Part shown: one piece after another, positions 1-7,273 of the stretch | Numbering within the stretch: position 1 is the first letter of the stretch | Layout of the letters: each line of letters opens with the position of its first letter | Source of the DNA: JBDTCS01 sp039923455 | GTDB lineage: Bacteria > Bacteroidota > Ignavibacteria > Palsa-1295 | Assembly (NCBI GenBank): GCA_039923455.1 | Contig: JBDTCS010000258.1 | Coordinates: forward strand, 1-9,468 | DNA length: 9,468 nucleotides | Direction: 5' to 3' | Made by a program: the position numbers and the translations under genes | Notes under the pieces: generated by a model | The model's input: only the letters and a program-made list of their open reading frames with translations | Databases searched by the model: none | What the model was told of the DNA's origin: nothing

Positions 1-536
1 ACGCACTCGATCGGCCCGATGGCGAAGAGTTTGTGCCGGAAGAATTTGCCGAAAGGGATGATCATGAAAGTGCCGAGCAAGAGCCTACGAGGAATGGACG
101 CGCTGTCGGATTTCAAGCAGAGAGTGATTCACAATCCGAGGAAGCACCGGTTGTTGGGAAAAGTCGGCATGCGAAACGTCGCAAGAATCGTAAGCTCAAC
201 AGCGATGACAATCCGATGCCGATCAAACCGGTTCTAAAGTTCGTCGATCCAAAACCAATTCGAGTTGTTCCGCAAGCAGCGCGGCCTCAGAATGGAAGAC
301 AGCAATCCGCAACTCCGAAGCCCGCTTCTGGTAAGCAACAAGGTCGCCCAGAACGCGTCCCTGTTGCAAAACGTCCGCTGCAGGCGCCTCCAAGAGGGCA
401 GGGACGTCGAGGCCTCGACTTCGATGAGATGCAGCCGCTAAGCAACGGTACACCGGGATTGCCCGACCCGAACGATCCGAATCGCAAACCTTCGGATGGC
501 GGGAGGGCAAAGCCAAGATGGCGTGGACGCAGATAA
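1..536 (+). CDS. 3' end of an unidentified gene encoding a low-complexity charged C-terminal tail (5' truncated)
   Basis: The reading frame beginning at base 3 is open to the left edge and runs 177 codons to a TAA at 534-536, so this is the end of a gene whose start lies outside the window. The GTG at 33 is probably an internal valine. The visible part has no recognisable fold. The first ~45 residues are rich in Asp and Glu. A basic stretch follows (KSRHAKRRKNRK), then a Pro/Gln/Arg/Lys-rich region with PKP and GRP-like repeats, ending in RAKPRWRGRR. Such disordered basic tails occur on RNA-binding enzymes, for example DEAD-box helicases, RNase E/G-like proteins and some pseudouridine synthases, so an RNA-related role is a guess. 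The catalytic part is missing and I give no function. No hairpin terminator is evident in the 64 bases before the next gene. Confidence 0.7.
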   Translation, partial: ALDRPDGEEFVPEEFAERDDHESAEQEPTRNGRAVGFQAESDSQSEEAPVVGKSRHAKRRKNRKLNSDDNPMPIKPVLKFVDPKPIRVVPQAARPQNGRQQSATPKPASGKQQGRPERVPVAKRPLQAPPRGQGRRGLDFDEMQPLSNGTPGLPDPNDPNRKPSDGGRAKPRWRGRR

Positions 537-564
537 AGTGTTTTATACGCGATGACGTAATAGT

Positions 565-572
565 TATTCTTG
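565..572 (+). promoter_or_regulatory. possible Bacteroidota-type -7 element (one mismatch)
   Basis: TATTCTTG matches TAnnTTTG at all but one position and lies 29 bases before the ATG of the beta-CASP gene. A TTTT at 541-544, 20 bases upstream, could stand in for the -33 TTTG element. The position is right but the match is imperfect, so this is a weak call. Confidence 0.2.
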
Positions 573-600
573 TGATTTCATTTTATAGGAAACAATTATC

Positions 601-2019
601 ATGTTAAGTATTCAATTTCTGGGTGCAGCGGGACAAGTTACTGGCTCAAAATATTTTGTCCGAACCGCAACGCATCGTGGCACCTTGGTGGATTGCGGAC
701 TTTTTCAAGGTGGCCGTGAACTCAGCCAAATGAATTGGGATCCTCTGCCGATCCATCTGCCCGACGTCGCGAATATTGTCCTTACGCATGCGCACCTTGA
801 TCACACGGGGTACTTACCGCGATTAGTATCTCAGGGCTTCCACGGTCCGATTTATTGCACACCTTCGACAAAAGAGGTGACAGAATTTATTCTTCGTGAT
901 TCTGCCCATTTGCAAGAAGAAGATTCGAAAAATGCAAACCGTCATCATTATTCAAGACACAAACCTGCACTCCCGCTCTACACAACCGAAGACGCTGAAG
1001 CGGCATTGATGCTGCTCACGACCGTTGAGCGTCACAAGAAAAAAGTATTACCCGACGATCTCAGCTTTGAGTATTTTAACGCAGGGCATATCCTCGGAGC
1101 AAATTTTATTTTGATGGAGAAACGTTTTGATGAAGTCAATGGCGTAACTCCGGATCCGATCAAGATTCTCTTCTCCGGTGATATCGGTCGCGATCATCCG
1201 GTCTATCTGAATCCAAAAGAAGATCCACCCGCAGCAGATTATGTGATCTGCGAATCAACCTATGGCGACCGACTACATACATCGATCGATCCGATAAAGG
1301 AATTCGGCGATATTGTGAAGGAGATTATCAAATCCAAGACGGTGCTTCTCGTTCCGGCCTTCGCTGTTGATAGAGCGCAAGAGTTGATCTATGCTTTGAA
1401 TGCGATGATCCGTGATGGGGAGATCCCCGCAATCCCAACGTACGTCGATTCTCCGATGGCAACAAGTGTGACAGGCCTCTACGAGAAATATTCTGATGAG
1501 CACACGATGTCGAAAGAGGAATTGTCCGAGCCTGACAAAAACCCGCTGTCGTTCAGCTCACTTCATTTTGTGCAAAGTCCGGAAGATTCGAAACGACTCA
1601 ATGCCCTCAAAGGCCCCGCGATCATCATCAGCGCCAGCGGAATGGGAACCGGAGGACGCATTGTGCATCACCTACGAAATAGGCTCCCGGATTCGAATAC
1701 CACCGTACTGTTCACGGGCTATCAAGCCGAAGGAACGCTTGGGAGGCATTTGACAGAAGGAGCGAAGCAGGTTTCTATATTTGGGGAGAATGTGAATGTC
1801 GTGGCTCGCATTCTCATGTTGGGTTCGTTCAGTGCGCACGCCGATCAAGGCGAGATTCTTCGTTGGCTCGGTAAGATGCCGAAAGCACCCAAGAAAATAT
1901 TCTTGACCCACGGTGAAAATGAGGCTCGCGATGTTTTGAAAAAAGAGATCGAGACGAAGCTTGGATGGGAAGTGCATCTTCCGCATCTTAATGAAATAGT
2001 CGATCTGGCTCAGTCGTAA
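601..2019 (+). CDS. beta-CASP metallo-beta-lactamase-fold RNA nuclease (CPSF/YSH1-like)
   Basis: This 472-residue protein belongs to the metallo-beta-lactamase-fold, beta-CASP group annotated as RNA-specific exonucleases or cleavage factors. It is expected to hydrolyse RNA phosphodiester bonds in the cytoplasm with two zinc ions. All diagnostic motifs are visible: the early Asp in LVDCGLFQGG (D31), HAHLDH at 63-68, the third-motif His in NAGHILGA (H163), the Asp of FSGDIGRDH (D194), beta-CASP motif A in CESTYGDR (E218), motif B in GGRIVHHLRN (H356/H357) and motif C in SFSAHADQGEI (H413). A late LTHGE (H437) closes the fold. There is no N-terminal KH domain and no long RNase J-type C-terminal domain, so it resembles the stand-alone bacterial YSH1/COG1236 class rather than RNase J. 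Its length is normal. AGGA at 587-590 lies 10 bases before the ATG and supports the start. Family assignment is firm; the natural RNA substrate is unknown. Confidence 0.93.
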   Translation: MLSIQFLGAAGQVTGSKYFVRTATHRGTLVDCGLFQGGRELSQMNWDPLPIHLPDVANIVLTHAHLDHTGYLPRLVSQGFHGPIYCTPSTKEVTEFILRDSAHLQEEDSKNANRHHYSRHKPALPLYTTEDAEAALMLLTTVERHKKKVLPDDLSFEYFNAGHILGANFILMEKRFDEVNGVTPDPIKILFSGDIGRDHPVYLNPKEDPPAADYVICESTYGDRLHTSIDPIKEFGDIVKEIIKSKTVLLVPAFAVDRAQELIYALNAMIRDGEIPAIPTYVDSPMATSVTGLYEKYSDEHTMSKEELSEPDKNPLSFSSLHFVQSPEDSKRLNALKGPAIIISASGMGTGGRIVHHLRNRLPDSNTTVLFTGYQAEGTLGRHLTEGAKQVSIFGENVNVVARILMLGSFSAHADQGEILRWLGKMPKAPKKIFLTHGENEARDVLKKEIETKLGWEVHLPHLNEIVDLAQS

Positions 2020-2065
2020 CGGATCTTTTTGCGTACGCACGAATATCAAATGCTTTAGAGACCGA

Positions 2066-4960
2066 ATGAAGAACAAGCAACTGCTCTTGCTCTCCGTATT
2101 GTGTTTGTGCATGTTTGTATCGGTGCCTGCCAACGCGCAGGTGCCGATCCCGCTCGGAGCTAATCATCCAGAACTGCATTGGAATCAGTTCGAGACTCCG
2201 CACTTCGTCATCATTTTTCCGGATGGTCTCGATTCGACCGCCGAAGCAGCAGCGCCAATCGCCGAAGAGGTTTATCGCGTGGTCACGACGAACCTGCAAA
2301 CACCGCTGCCGAGCAAAACGAAGATATATCTTTCGGACAACGATGAACTGAAGAATGCTTTCGCGGCAACCGACGATCACATCTTTGTCTGGATGCGAGG
2401 TATTCTGGACGATCTGCCATACTCACTCCGTGCGAGTGGTACTTCGAAGTGGCTGCGAAGTGTGCTGACACATGAGTTCACCCACATCGTTATTGCTCAC
2501 GCTACAAAGGATTGGACGGATATATTTCTTCCCACGGGTGGCGTCCCACGATGGTTCAACGAGGGTATGGCGAGATTCATGGAGCCCGATGGTTGGACGA
2601 CCGATCTCGATATGGTCTTGCGAATTTCCACCGTCTACGATGGGCTCGAACTCTACTCCAGCGATTATCTCGCAGGTTCGCTTACCTACGAAGCGGGGCA
2701 ATCGCTCGTTCGATTGATCGCGGTCGAGTTTGGTGATACCGCACTGGTGAAGATATTGCAATACAGAGGGGCACTCGGGATATATAGTTTTACGGAGGCC
2801 GTGGCGGCGGTAACACATCGTTCACTCGGGCAGCTCGTAGAGCATTGGCACGAGCGCTTGCTTGTGTATTACGCGACGCAATATGGACAGAAGGAGGAGG
2901 TTCACGATTACGGTCGCGATATCTCGCACGGGCTGGATATTATTTCTGCTGCGAGACGTCAGCCGAATGGAAACATGATCGCCGTAGTGGCAAAGTCATC
3001 CAAAGATGCACCGACCGGTATCTATCTTTTTCGAACGGACACAACGGAACCGGATCTACTTTCAGATCTTGTCGGCTTGACACCCGATTTAGCTTGGACT
3101 GGCGACGGTAAGCATCTCATAATCTCGCGAGTGCGATTGGGTCGTCATGATGATATCGTCTACGATCTCTTCTCGCTTGATATTGCGACAAAGGAGATGA
3201 AGCGTTTGACGAGCGATGGAAGATTTGAACAGCCGGACGTCAGTCATTCCGGCGATACCATAGTTGCTATCCATGCGGTTGGTAGTGGGTCGGACCTCGT
3301 ACTCTTGAAAGCGAATGGGGATACAATTCGCAGCCTGACACATTTCGATGATGCAACAACAGAAGTCTATTGGCCGAGATGGTCTCCGGATGATAAACGC
3401 ATCGCGTTCTCGCTTTTCAGCAAGAGCGGTAAGCGAGATATCGCGATCGTTGAACTTGCGACGGATAAAATCACACTCGTGACCGACGATTCGATCAATG
3501 ATCGCTATCCTGTTTGGGCGCCGAATGGACGCTCACTCGTCTTTGTATCTCACCAGAATGGAATTCCAAATATCTATCGCATTCCGTTCGCAAGTGGTGG
3601 CACGTCGGCGGCGAGTGGTCGTTCGGAGATCGTACCAATTTCTGACGTCGCAACCAACATCATTGCTTGGGATTGGCCACTGGATCGCGATTCAATCCTT
3701 GTCACGGCTTTTGATTCAAAAAACACTGTACACTTGTATTGGTATTCTGCATTCCGAACGGTATCGAATTCTCCGAAGATCGAACTCGGTCCGAAATATT
3801 GGTCTTGGCGTGGTGTGCATTGGCCTCTTGTAACGCGGACTCCAGATCTTATTCCATACACGAAAAAAACGGAGACGACGTCTTACAATTCGTTGATGCA
3901 CATTGCACCGATGTTCGTCTTGCCGTTTATCGGCAGCGATCGAGATAAGGTAGGCAATGAAGGCACGCAGTATGGCTTGATCGCGCTGGCGGCGGATCCG
4001 ATGGCCAAGCATATCTTCACAGCGCTCGCTGATTTTGGGGGCGAAAGCAAGCGCTTTAGCTATGATCTGATCTATCAAAACAATCAACTCGGCTTTGGTT
4101 TGATGTTCGAGAGAGGAAATAAACTCTACTTCGATGGCGTCATCGATGACAAGAGTTACTACCAGCTCGAAGATAACCTTGGTTTAGGCTTGCAATTCGG
4201 GTTTCCGGCCTCAGACAATTTAGAGGAGGCACATTTGCTCTTTTTCACGGGAGTGAGCAGAAGACTGACGCCCTGGAACGACGGTGACTTCGTGAATACC
4301 GATCCATTGCATCGACCCAAGGAGCTATTGATTCGAGAAGCCTCGATAAAATATTTGTATAACTCACGAGCGCTTCTGACAAGCTTTACTTTTTCGCACG
4401 CGGATAAAGGATTCGGGAGTGATCTGAGCTATTCGCTTTATCGAGCATACCTCAATTGGAGTGTACCGATGACAGAGGATCGCTCGATCTCCTTCAGCCT
4501 CGCTGGGACACTCGTCGCGAGAACCGGAGAAGAGGTACCGCAAGAGCCGCTCGGATTCAGTCCGTATGATAATTTTCAAGGCGGTTATAACTTGCTCTCG
4601 TTGCAATCGAGCGATCGTTTGCGAGGCATTCGTCGGTATCTCTACGGAAACAAACTTGTGATCGGTACGGCGGAGATACATGAACCCGATTTCTTGCTGC
4701 AGCAGATCGTGCCATTGCTTGGTGCGTTTCGTCCGCACTTGGTTGAGTTCTTTGATATCGGAACGGTATGGTATAGCGATGCACCTCCAAACAATCCGAA
4801 TGTGATCATAACACCGCTCGGTAAGACGGAGTGGCTGAAATCTGCCGGACTCGAACTTCGGACGGAAGCCTTTGGTATCAGTATTGGTGGTGGTGTAGGT
4901 TGGGAGTTGGTGCGGGGCGCTCGTGCCGATTGGTTTTTTCGAGCACGAGGAAACCTGTAA
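2066..4960 (+). CDS. exported fusion: gluzincin-like (peptidase MA) domain, TolB-like six-bladed propeller, probable outer-membrane beta-barrel
   Basis: This 964-residue protein starts with a Sec signal peptide (MKNK, a Leu-rich core, cleavage probably after PANA at residue 24). Residues ~38-265 look like a peptidase MA domain: HEFTH at 136-140, NEGMA at 165-169 with E166 as likely third zinc ligand, then YEAGQSLVRLI and a LVEHWHERL end, as in that family. Residues ~293-551 hold about six PD40/TolB-type blades, each with a W/P-x-(S/P)-x-(D/N)-G/D-x-x-I/L core, near 293, 339, 387, 435, 480 and 531. Residues ~600-964 have alternating polar and hydrophobic strands with aromatic girdles. LRGIRRYLYG (852-861), followed by a GTAEIHEP segment, recalls the Omp85/BamA RG motif and next strand. 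I infer an outer-membrane-anchored metalloprotein with a periplasmic propeller. The start has only a weak AGAG upstream. The final residue is Leu rather than the usual aromatic. Domain calls are good for peptidase and propeller, moderate for barrel; substrate unknown. Confidence 0.85.
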   Translation: MKNKQLLLLSVLCLCMFVSVPANAQVPIPLGANHPELHWNQFETPHFVIIFPDGLDSTAEAAAPIAEEVYRVVTTNLQTPLPSKTKIYLSDNDELKNAFAATDDHIFVWMRGILDDLPYSLRASGTSKWLRSVLTHEFTHIVIAHATKDWTDIFLPTGGVPRWFNEGMARFMEPDGWTTDLDMVLRISTVYDGLELYSSDYLAGSLTYEAGQSLVRLIAVEFGDTALVKILQYRGALGIYSFTEAVAAVTHRSLGQLVEHWHERLLVYYATQYGQKEEVHDYGRDISHGLDIISAARRQPNGNMIAVVAKSSKDAPTGIYLFRTDTTEPDLLSDLVGLTPDLAWTGDGKHLIISRVRLGRHDDIVYDLFSLDIATKEMKRLTSDGRFEQPDVSHSGDTIVAIHAVGSGSDLVLLKANGDTIRSLTHFDDATTEVYWPRWSPDDKRIAFSLFSKSGKRDIAIVELATDKITLVTDDSINDRYPVWAPNGRSLVFVSHQNGIPNIYRIPFASGGTSAASGRSEIVPISDVATNIIAWDWPLDRDSILVTAFDSKNTVHLYWYSAFRTVSNSPKIELGPKYWSWRGVHWPLVTRTPDLIPYTKKTETTSYNSLMHIAPMFVLPFIGSDRDKVGNEGTQYGLIALAADPMAKHIFTALADFGGESKRFSYDLIYQNNQLGFGLMFERGNKLYFDGVIDDKSYYQLEDNLGLGLQFGFPASDNLEEAHLLFFTGVSRRLTPWNDGDFVNTDPLHRPKELLIREASIKYLYNSRALLTSFTFSHADKGFGSDLSYSLYRAYLNWSVPMTEDRSISFSLAGTLVARTGEEVPQEPLGFSPYDNFQGGYNLLSLQSSDRLRGIRRYLYGNKLVIGTAEIHEPDFLLQQIVPLLGAFRPHLVEFFDIGTVWYSDAPPNNPNVIITPLGKTEWLKSAGLELRTEAFGISIGGGVGWELVRGARADWFFRARGNL

Positions 4961-4965
4961 TGTAC

Positions 4966-4976
4966 GCTATGATAGC
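4966..4976. repeat. short hyphenated palindrome in the intergenic gap
   Basis: GCTATGATAGC is a perfect 5-bp inverted repeat around one central base, six bases after the stop of the fusion gene. Its TGATAG half (4970-4975) can also pair with CTATCA at 5013-5018. It could be a small operator or chance. It lacks the stem strength and T-run of a terminator. Confidence 0.2.
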
Positions 4977-5043
4977 TACTTTGACGGAATCAATCCTACC
5001 ATAGATTCTCTTCTATCAGCAAGAGATGCATTTGCCCGTTTCA

Positions 5044-5051
5044 TAATTTTG
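5044..5051 (+). promoter_or_regulatory. possible Bacteroidota-type -7 element before the divIC/ftsB-like gene
   Basis: TAATTTTG is an exact match to TAnnTTTG in the 104-base gap after the fusion gene. The ATG of the next gene is only 13 bases downstream, so transcription from here would start a few bases before the start codon, giving a very short leader. That fits the absence of a Shine-Dalgarno sequence. A TTTG at 5031-5034 is too close to serve as a -33 box and none is seen at the right distance. Confidence 0.35.
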
Positions 5052-5064
5052 CTAACCAATCCGA

Positions 5065-5382
5065 ATGGCCAGTCTTCAGCTCCAGAAGCGGCGACGTAAG
5101 TTGCTCAGGTCGCCAAAGTTACTACTCGTAACTTCGGTCGTGCTTGTATTAGCTGCTACACTTCTTTTTGCAAATAAAGGACTGTGGCGTCATGCAAAAC
5201 TGCACCATGATATATCCATCGAGCAGGAGAAGTCCCAGAAGCTTGGAAATCAGGAGCAAGAGATATCAAAGCAGGTAGATCAACTCAAGAAAGAAGATCC
5301 TGCCACCACCGAACGGATTGCCCGAGAGCGCTATCAGCTGAAGCGTCCGGGTGAAGTGATTTATCGCGAGGAGTCCAAGTAA
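5065..5382 (+). CDS. FtsB/DivIC-family septum formation initiator
   Basis: This 105-residue bitopic membrane protein is probably the FtsB/DivIC component of the divisome, which with FtsL- and FtsQ-type partners activates septal peptidoglycan synthesis. It has a basic cytoplasmic N-terminus (QKRRRKLLRS), one membrane segment at ~17-37, and a coiled coil from ~44 to 76 with Glu, Lys and Gln heptads. The C-terminal motif ERIARERYQLKRPGEVIY (83-100) is the family's hallmark. Length is typical. The ATG has no Shine-Dalgarno sequence and lies just after a possible -7 box, so translation may use a short or absent leader. The ROK kinase gene starts two bases past the stop and has its ribosome-binding site inside this gene, implying coupled translation. 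Sequence alone does not decide between the names ftsB and divIC. Confidence 0.88.
   Translation: MASLQLQKRRRKLLRSPKLLLVTSVVLVLAATLLFANKGLWRHAKLHHDISIEQEKSQKLGNQEQEISKQVDQLKKEDPATTERIARERYQLKRPGEVIYREESK
5368..5373 (+). promoter_or_regulatory. Shine-Dalgarno site deciding the GTG start of the ROK kinase
   Basis: GAGGAG lies inside the last codons of the upstream division gene, 11 bases before the GTG at 5385. It supports that non-ATG start over later in-frame candidates and suggests translational coupling. Confidence 0.6.
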
Positions 5383-5384
5383 TC

Positions 5385-6365
5385 GTGAGTACACCGCCAG
5401 AGTTGGTGCCGCTCGACAATAATGACGGCTTGGCGATTGGGGTAGATATCGGTGGGACGTCTGTTAAGCTCGCGGTGGTTGACACAGCGAACGCAAAAGT
5501 CATTCACGAAACAAGCTTCCTCACTCCGACCGATGGCGCGCTTCACATGGCACAGCTGATCGGCGATGCTTCACGTGAACTGCAATCCAAATTTCGAACC
5601 CTAAATTCGATCGGAGTTGGTGTGCCCGGAGCGATGAATGCCGATCGTAGCCTAGTTCGCTATCCACCAAATTTGATTGGGTGGAAGTCGGAGCCTCTCG
5701 CCGAATACCTCAGAGTCGCACTCCCACATTTTGCCCGTATCGAAGTGGATAACGACGCGAAAGTCGCGACCCTTGCCGAAGCAAGATTTGGAAGAGGCAA
5801 AGGCGAACCAAATTTTATTCTTGTTACGCTGGGTACCGGCGTTGGAAGCGGTATTTTTGCCGAGAACAAAATCTTCCGAGGCAGTTCGGGAGGAGCCGGT
5901 GAACTTGGGCACATCTCCATTGATTACAACGGCCCACCGTGTGCATGCGGCTCAAGAGGATGCATCGAAGTCTACATCGGCCAGCGGTACTTTACGCAGC
6001 GAGTCATCGATCGGCTCGGGGGGAGCAATGAAGTCTCCAAATTGCGGGAGCTGGATCCGGCAAGCCTTGACCCAAAGCAAATTGCAGATGTGGCGCAAGC
6101 CGGTGACACATTCGCGATCAAGATGTTCGAGGAAGCTGGTACGCTGCTGGGTTTCGCCTTCGCAAGTGTCGCGAAGCTTTTGGATATGCATACTTTCATC
6201 GTAACCGGTGGCGTAGCTCAGGCAGGGGAGTTCTTACTCGCGCCGGCAAGGGCTTCGCTCAAAGCAAATGTATTTGCCAATTTGAAAGAGCTGGTTGTGA
6301 TTCGCGAGGGGATGTTGGGAGTGCAGGCAGGCGTGATCGGTGCCGCACTTTTGGCGGATTCATAA
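5385..6365 (+). CDS. ROK-family sugar kinase, probably glucokinase
   Basis: This 326-residue cytoplasmic ROK (repressor, ORF, kinase) protein probably phosphorylates glucose or a related hexose with ATP. Visible motifs are the phosphate-binding loop GVDIGGTSVKLAVVD (19-33), GVGVPGAMN (77-85), the catalytic Asp in EVDNDAKVATLAEA (D124), the second phosphate motif LGTGVGSGI (149-157), the ROK sugar/zinc motif GELGH (E173, H176) and the zinc-binding CACGSRGCIE (C186, C188, C193; E195 for sugar), then VTGGVAQAG for the adenosine pocket. There is no N-terminal helix-turn-helix, so it is a kinase and not a ROK repressor. All catalytic residues are intact. A ~14-residue N-terminal extension precedes the usual start of the fold but is supported by the ribosome-binding site. 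Glucose is the commonest substrate in this class; N-acetylmannosamine or fructose kinases look similar, so specificity is inferred. Confidence 0.9.
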   Translation: MSTPPELVPLDNNDGLAIGVDIGGTSVKLAVVDTANAKVIHETSFLTPTDGALHMAQLIGDASRELQSKFRTLNSIGVGVPGAMNADRSLVRYPPNLIGWKSEPLAEYLRVALPHFARIEVDNDAKVATLAEARFGRGKGEPNFILVTLGTGVGSGIFAENKIFRGSSGGAGELGHISIDYNGPPCACGSRGCIEVYIGQRYFTQRVIDRLGGSNEVSKLRELDPASLDPKQIADVAQAGDTFAIKMFEEAGTLLGFAFASVAKLLDMHTFIVTGGVAQAGEFLLAPARASLKANVFANLKELVVIREGMLGVQAGVIGAALLADS

Positions 6366-6388
6366 TCTGCGTAAGTCTTTATTTAGTA

Positions 6389-6396
6389 TATATTTA
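6389..6396 (+). promoter_or_regulatory. possible -7/-10 element before pyrF (one mismatch)
   Basis: The gap between the ROK gene and pyrF holds a local AT-rich patch at ~6378-6398. TATATTTA there matches TAnnTTTG except at the last base and also resembles a TATATT -10 box. It sits 25 bases before the ATG. No clear upstream element is seen, so pyrF may have its own promoter or simply be read through. Confidence 0.2.
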
Positions 6397-6409
6397 TAGG
6401 CGTTATCTT

Positions 6410-6415
6410 AGAGGA
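6410..6415 (+). promoter_or_regulatory. Shine-Dalgarno site for pyrF
   Basis: AGAGGA ends five bases before the ATG at 6421, a normal spacing, and fixes the start of pyrF. Confidence 0.6.
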
Positions 6416-6420
6416 ATTAT

Positions 6421-7251
6421 ATGACGTTTCTGGAAAAGCTTGAATCGGCTCGGTCGCGAACAAATTCTATATTGTGTGTAGGGCTTGACACCGATTGGCG
6501 GAAGGTCCCGGAGTTTTTGCATCGAGCTGAGAATCCGGTGCTGGCATTCAATCACGCGATCATCGATGCGACGAAAGATTATGCATGCGCCTATAAGTTA
6601 AACATGGCGTATTACGAAGCCTTCGGTGAAGCCGGAATCTATGCGGCGCATCGAACACTCTCGCGAATTCCGAGTCACATCATGACTATCGGGGATGTGA
6701 AGCGTGGAGATCTCGACGCAACGAGTGAGCAATACTCTTACGCCTATCAAGAATATTTTGGATTTGATGCCATCACGGTCAACCCGCTTATGGGTACTGA
6801 TGCTGTAGAGCCGTATCTGAAATTTGATGACAAGGGTGTTTTCTTTCTCGGCCTGACCTCCAATCCGAGTGCTCAAGATTTTGAGTATTTGGAATTGAAG
6901 AATGGGAAACGGCTTTATGAAGAGATCACCGACAAAGTAAGAGAATGGAATGTACCAAAAGCAAATTGCGGCCTCGTTGTTGGAGCCACCAAACCGGAAG
7001 AATTGGCGGCACTCCGAGCGCGTGCGCCTGAACTCCCGTTCTTGATTCCAGGCATCGGAGCACAAGGCGGATCACTCAAAGCGGTCATCGAGGCGAATGG
7101 AAGAGGACATGCACTTATCAACGTGAGCCGTGGCATCACAGGGGTATCTAGAGAGAAAGATTTTGCCGAGGCAGCCGGACGCAGTGCTGAGAAGTTTGCT
7201 CGTGAAATGCAAGAGCTCTCGCCGATGCTCACAAGTTCTGTCACAGCATAA
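6421..7251 (+). CDS. pyrF: orotidine-5'-phosphate decarboxylase, type 2 subfamily
   Basis: PyrF converts orotidine 5'-monophosphate to UMP and CO2, the last step of de novo UMP synthesis, in the cytoplasm. At 276 residues it has the length of the longer type 2 subfamily. Visible are the N-terminal strand ILCVGLDTD (17-25), FNHAIIDATKDYACAYKLNMAYYEAFG (43-69 region), the catalytic DVKRGD (D92, K94, D97), the NPLMGTDAVEPYL segment (121-133), the type 2 FFLGLTSNPSAQDFE region (141-155), VVGAT (186-190) and the phosphate-binding PGIGAQGG (210-217), ending with NVSRGI (234-239). The usual DAKRGD appears here as DVKRGD, a conservative change. A good ribosome-binding site precedes it. No other pyrimidine gene is nearby, so it is uncoupled from the rest of the pathway here. 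Confidence 0.96.
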   Translation: MTFLEKLESARSRTNSILCVGLDTDWRKVPEFLHRAENPVLAFNHAIIDATKDYACAYKLNMAYYEAFGEAGIYAAHRTLSRIPSHIMTIGDVKRGDLDATSEQYSYAYQEYFGFDAITVNPLMGTDAVEPYLKFDDKGVFFLGLTSNPSAQDFEYLELKNGKRLYEEITDKVREWNVPKANCGLVVGATKPEELAALRARAPELPFLIPGIGAQGGSLKAVIEANGRGHALINVSRGITGVSREKDFAEAAGRSAEKFAREMQELSPMLTSSVTA

Positions 7252-7256
7252 TAGAT

Positions 7257-7263
7257 AGGAGGT
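7257..7263 (+). promoter_or_regulatory. near-consensus Shine-Dalgarno site for the DUF2851 gene
   Basis: AGGAGGT, the strongest ribosome-binding site in the window, begins six bases after the pyrF stop and ends 10 bases before the ATG at 7274. It favours that start over the in-frame ATG at 7292, which would be 28 bases away. Confidence 0.65.
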
Positions 7264-7273
7264 CGGTTAGCGC

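Noticed and set aside
1776..1783. TATATTTG inside the nuclease gene as an internal promoter
   Set aside because: It is in frame within conserved coding sequence, and an exact match or two in ~9 kb of coding DNA is expected by chance.
2030..2039. Perfect 10-bp palindrome TGCGTACGCA between the nuclease and fusion genes
   Set aside because: Several perfect 10-bp palindromes are expected by chance in a window this size. The T-run is on the wrong side for a + strand terminator.
2026..2058. TTTTTG and TGCTTTAG with 19-base spacing, resembling -33/-7 boxes before the fusion gene
   Set aside because: The -7 candidate has two mismatches and would place the transcript start practically at the ATG. 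Too weak to list.
1672..2133. Minus-strand 153-codon open frame overlapping the nuclease and fusion genes
   Set aside because: It lies opposite strongly supported coding sequence, shows no motif, and its product has the odd composition of an antisense shadow.
4920..4949. CTCGTGC/GCACGAG inverted repeat at the end of the fusion gene
   Set aside because: A 7-bp stem with a 16-base loop inside codons and no following T-run is not a credible terminator.
6598..7065. Minus-strand 155-codon open frame opposite pyrF
   Set aside because: pyrF is unambiguous on the + strand and the antisense product has no recognisable feature.
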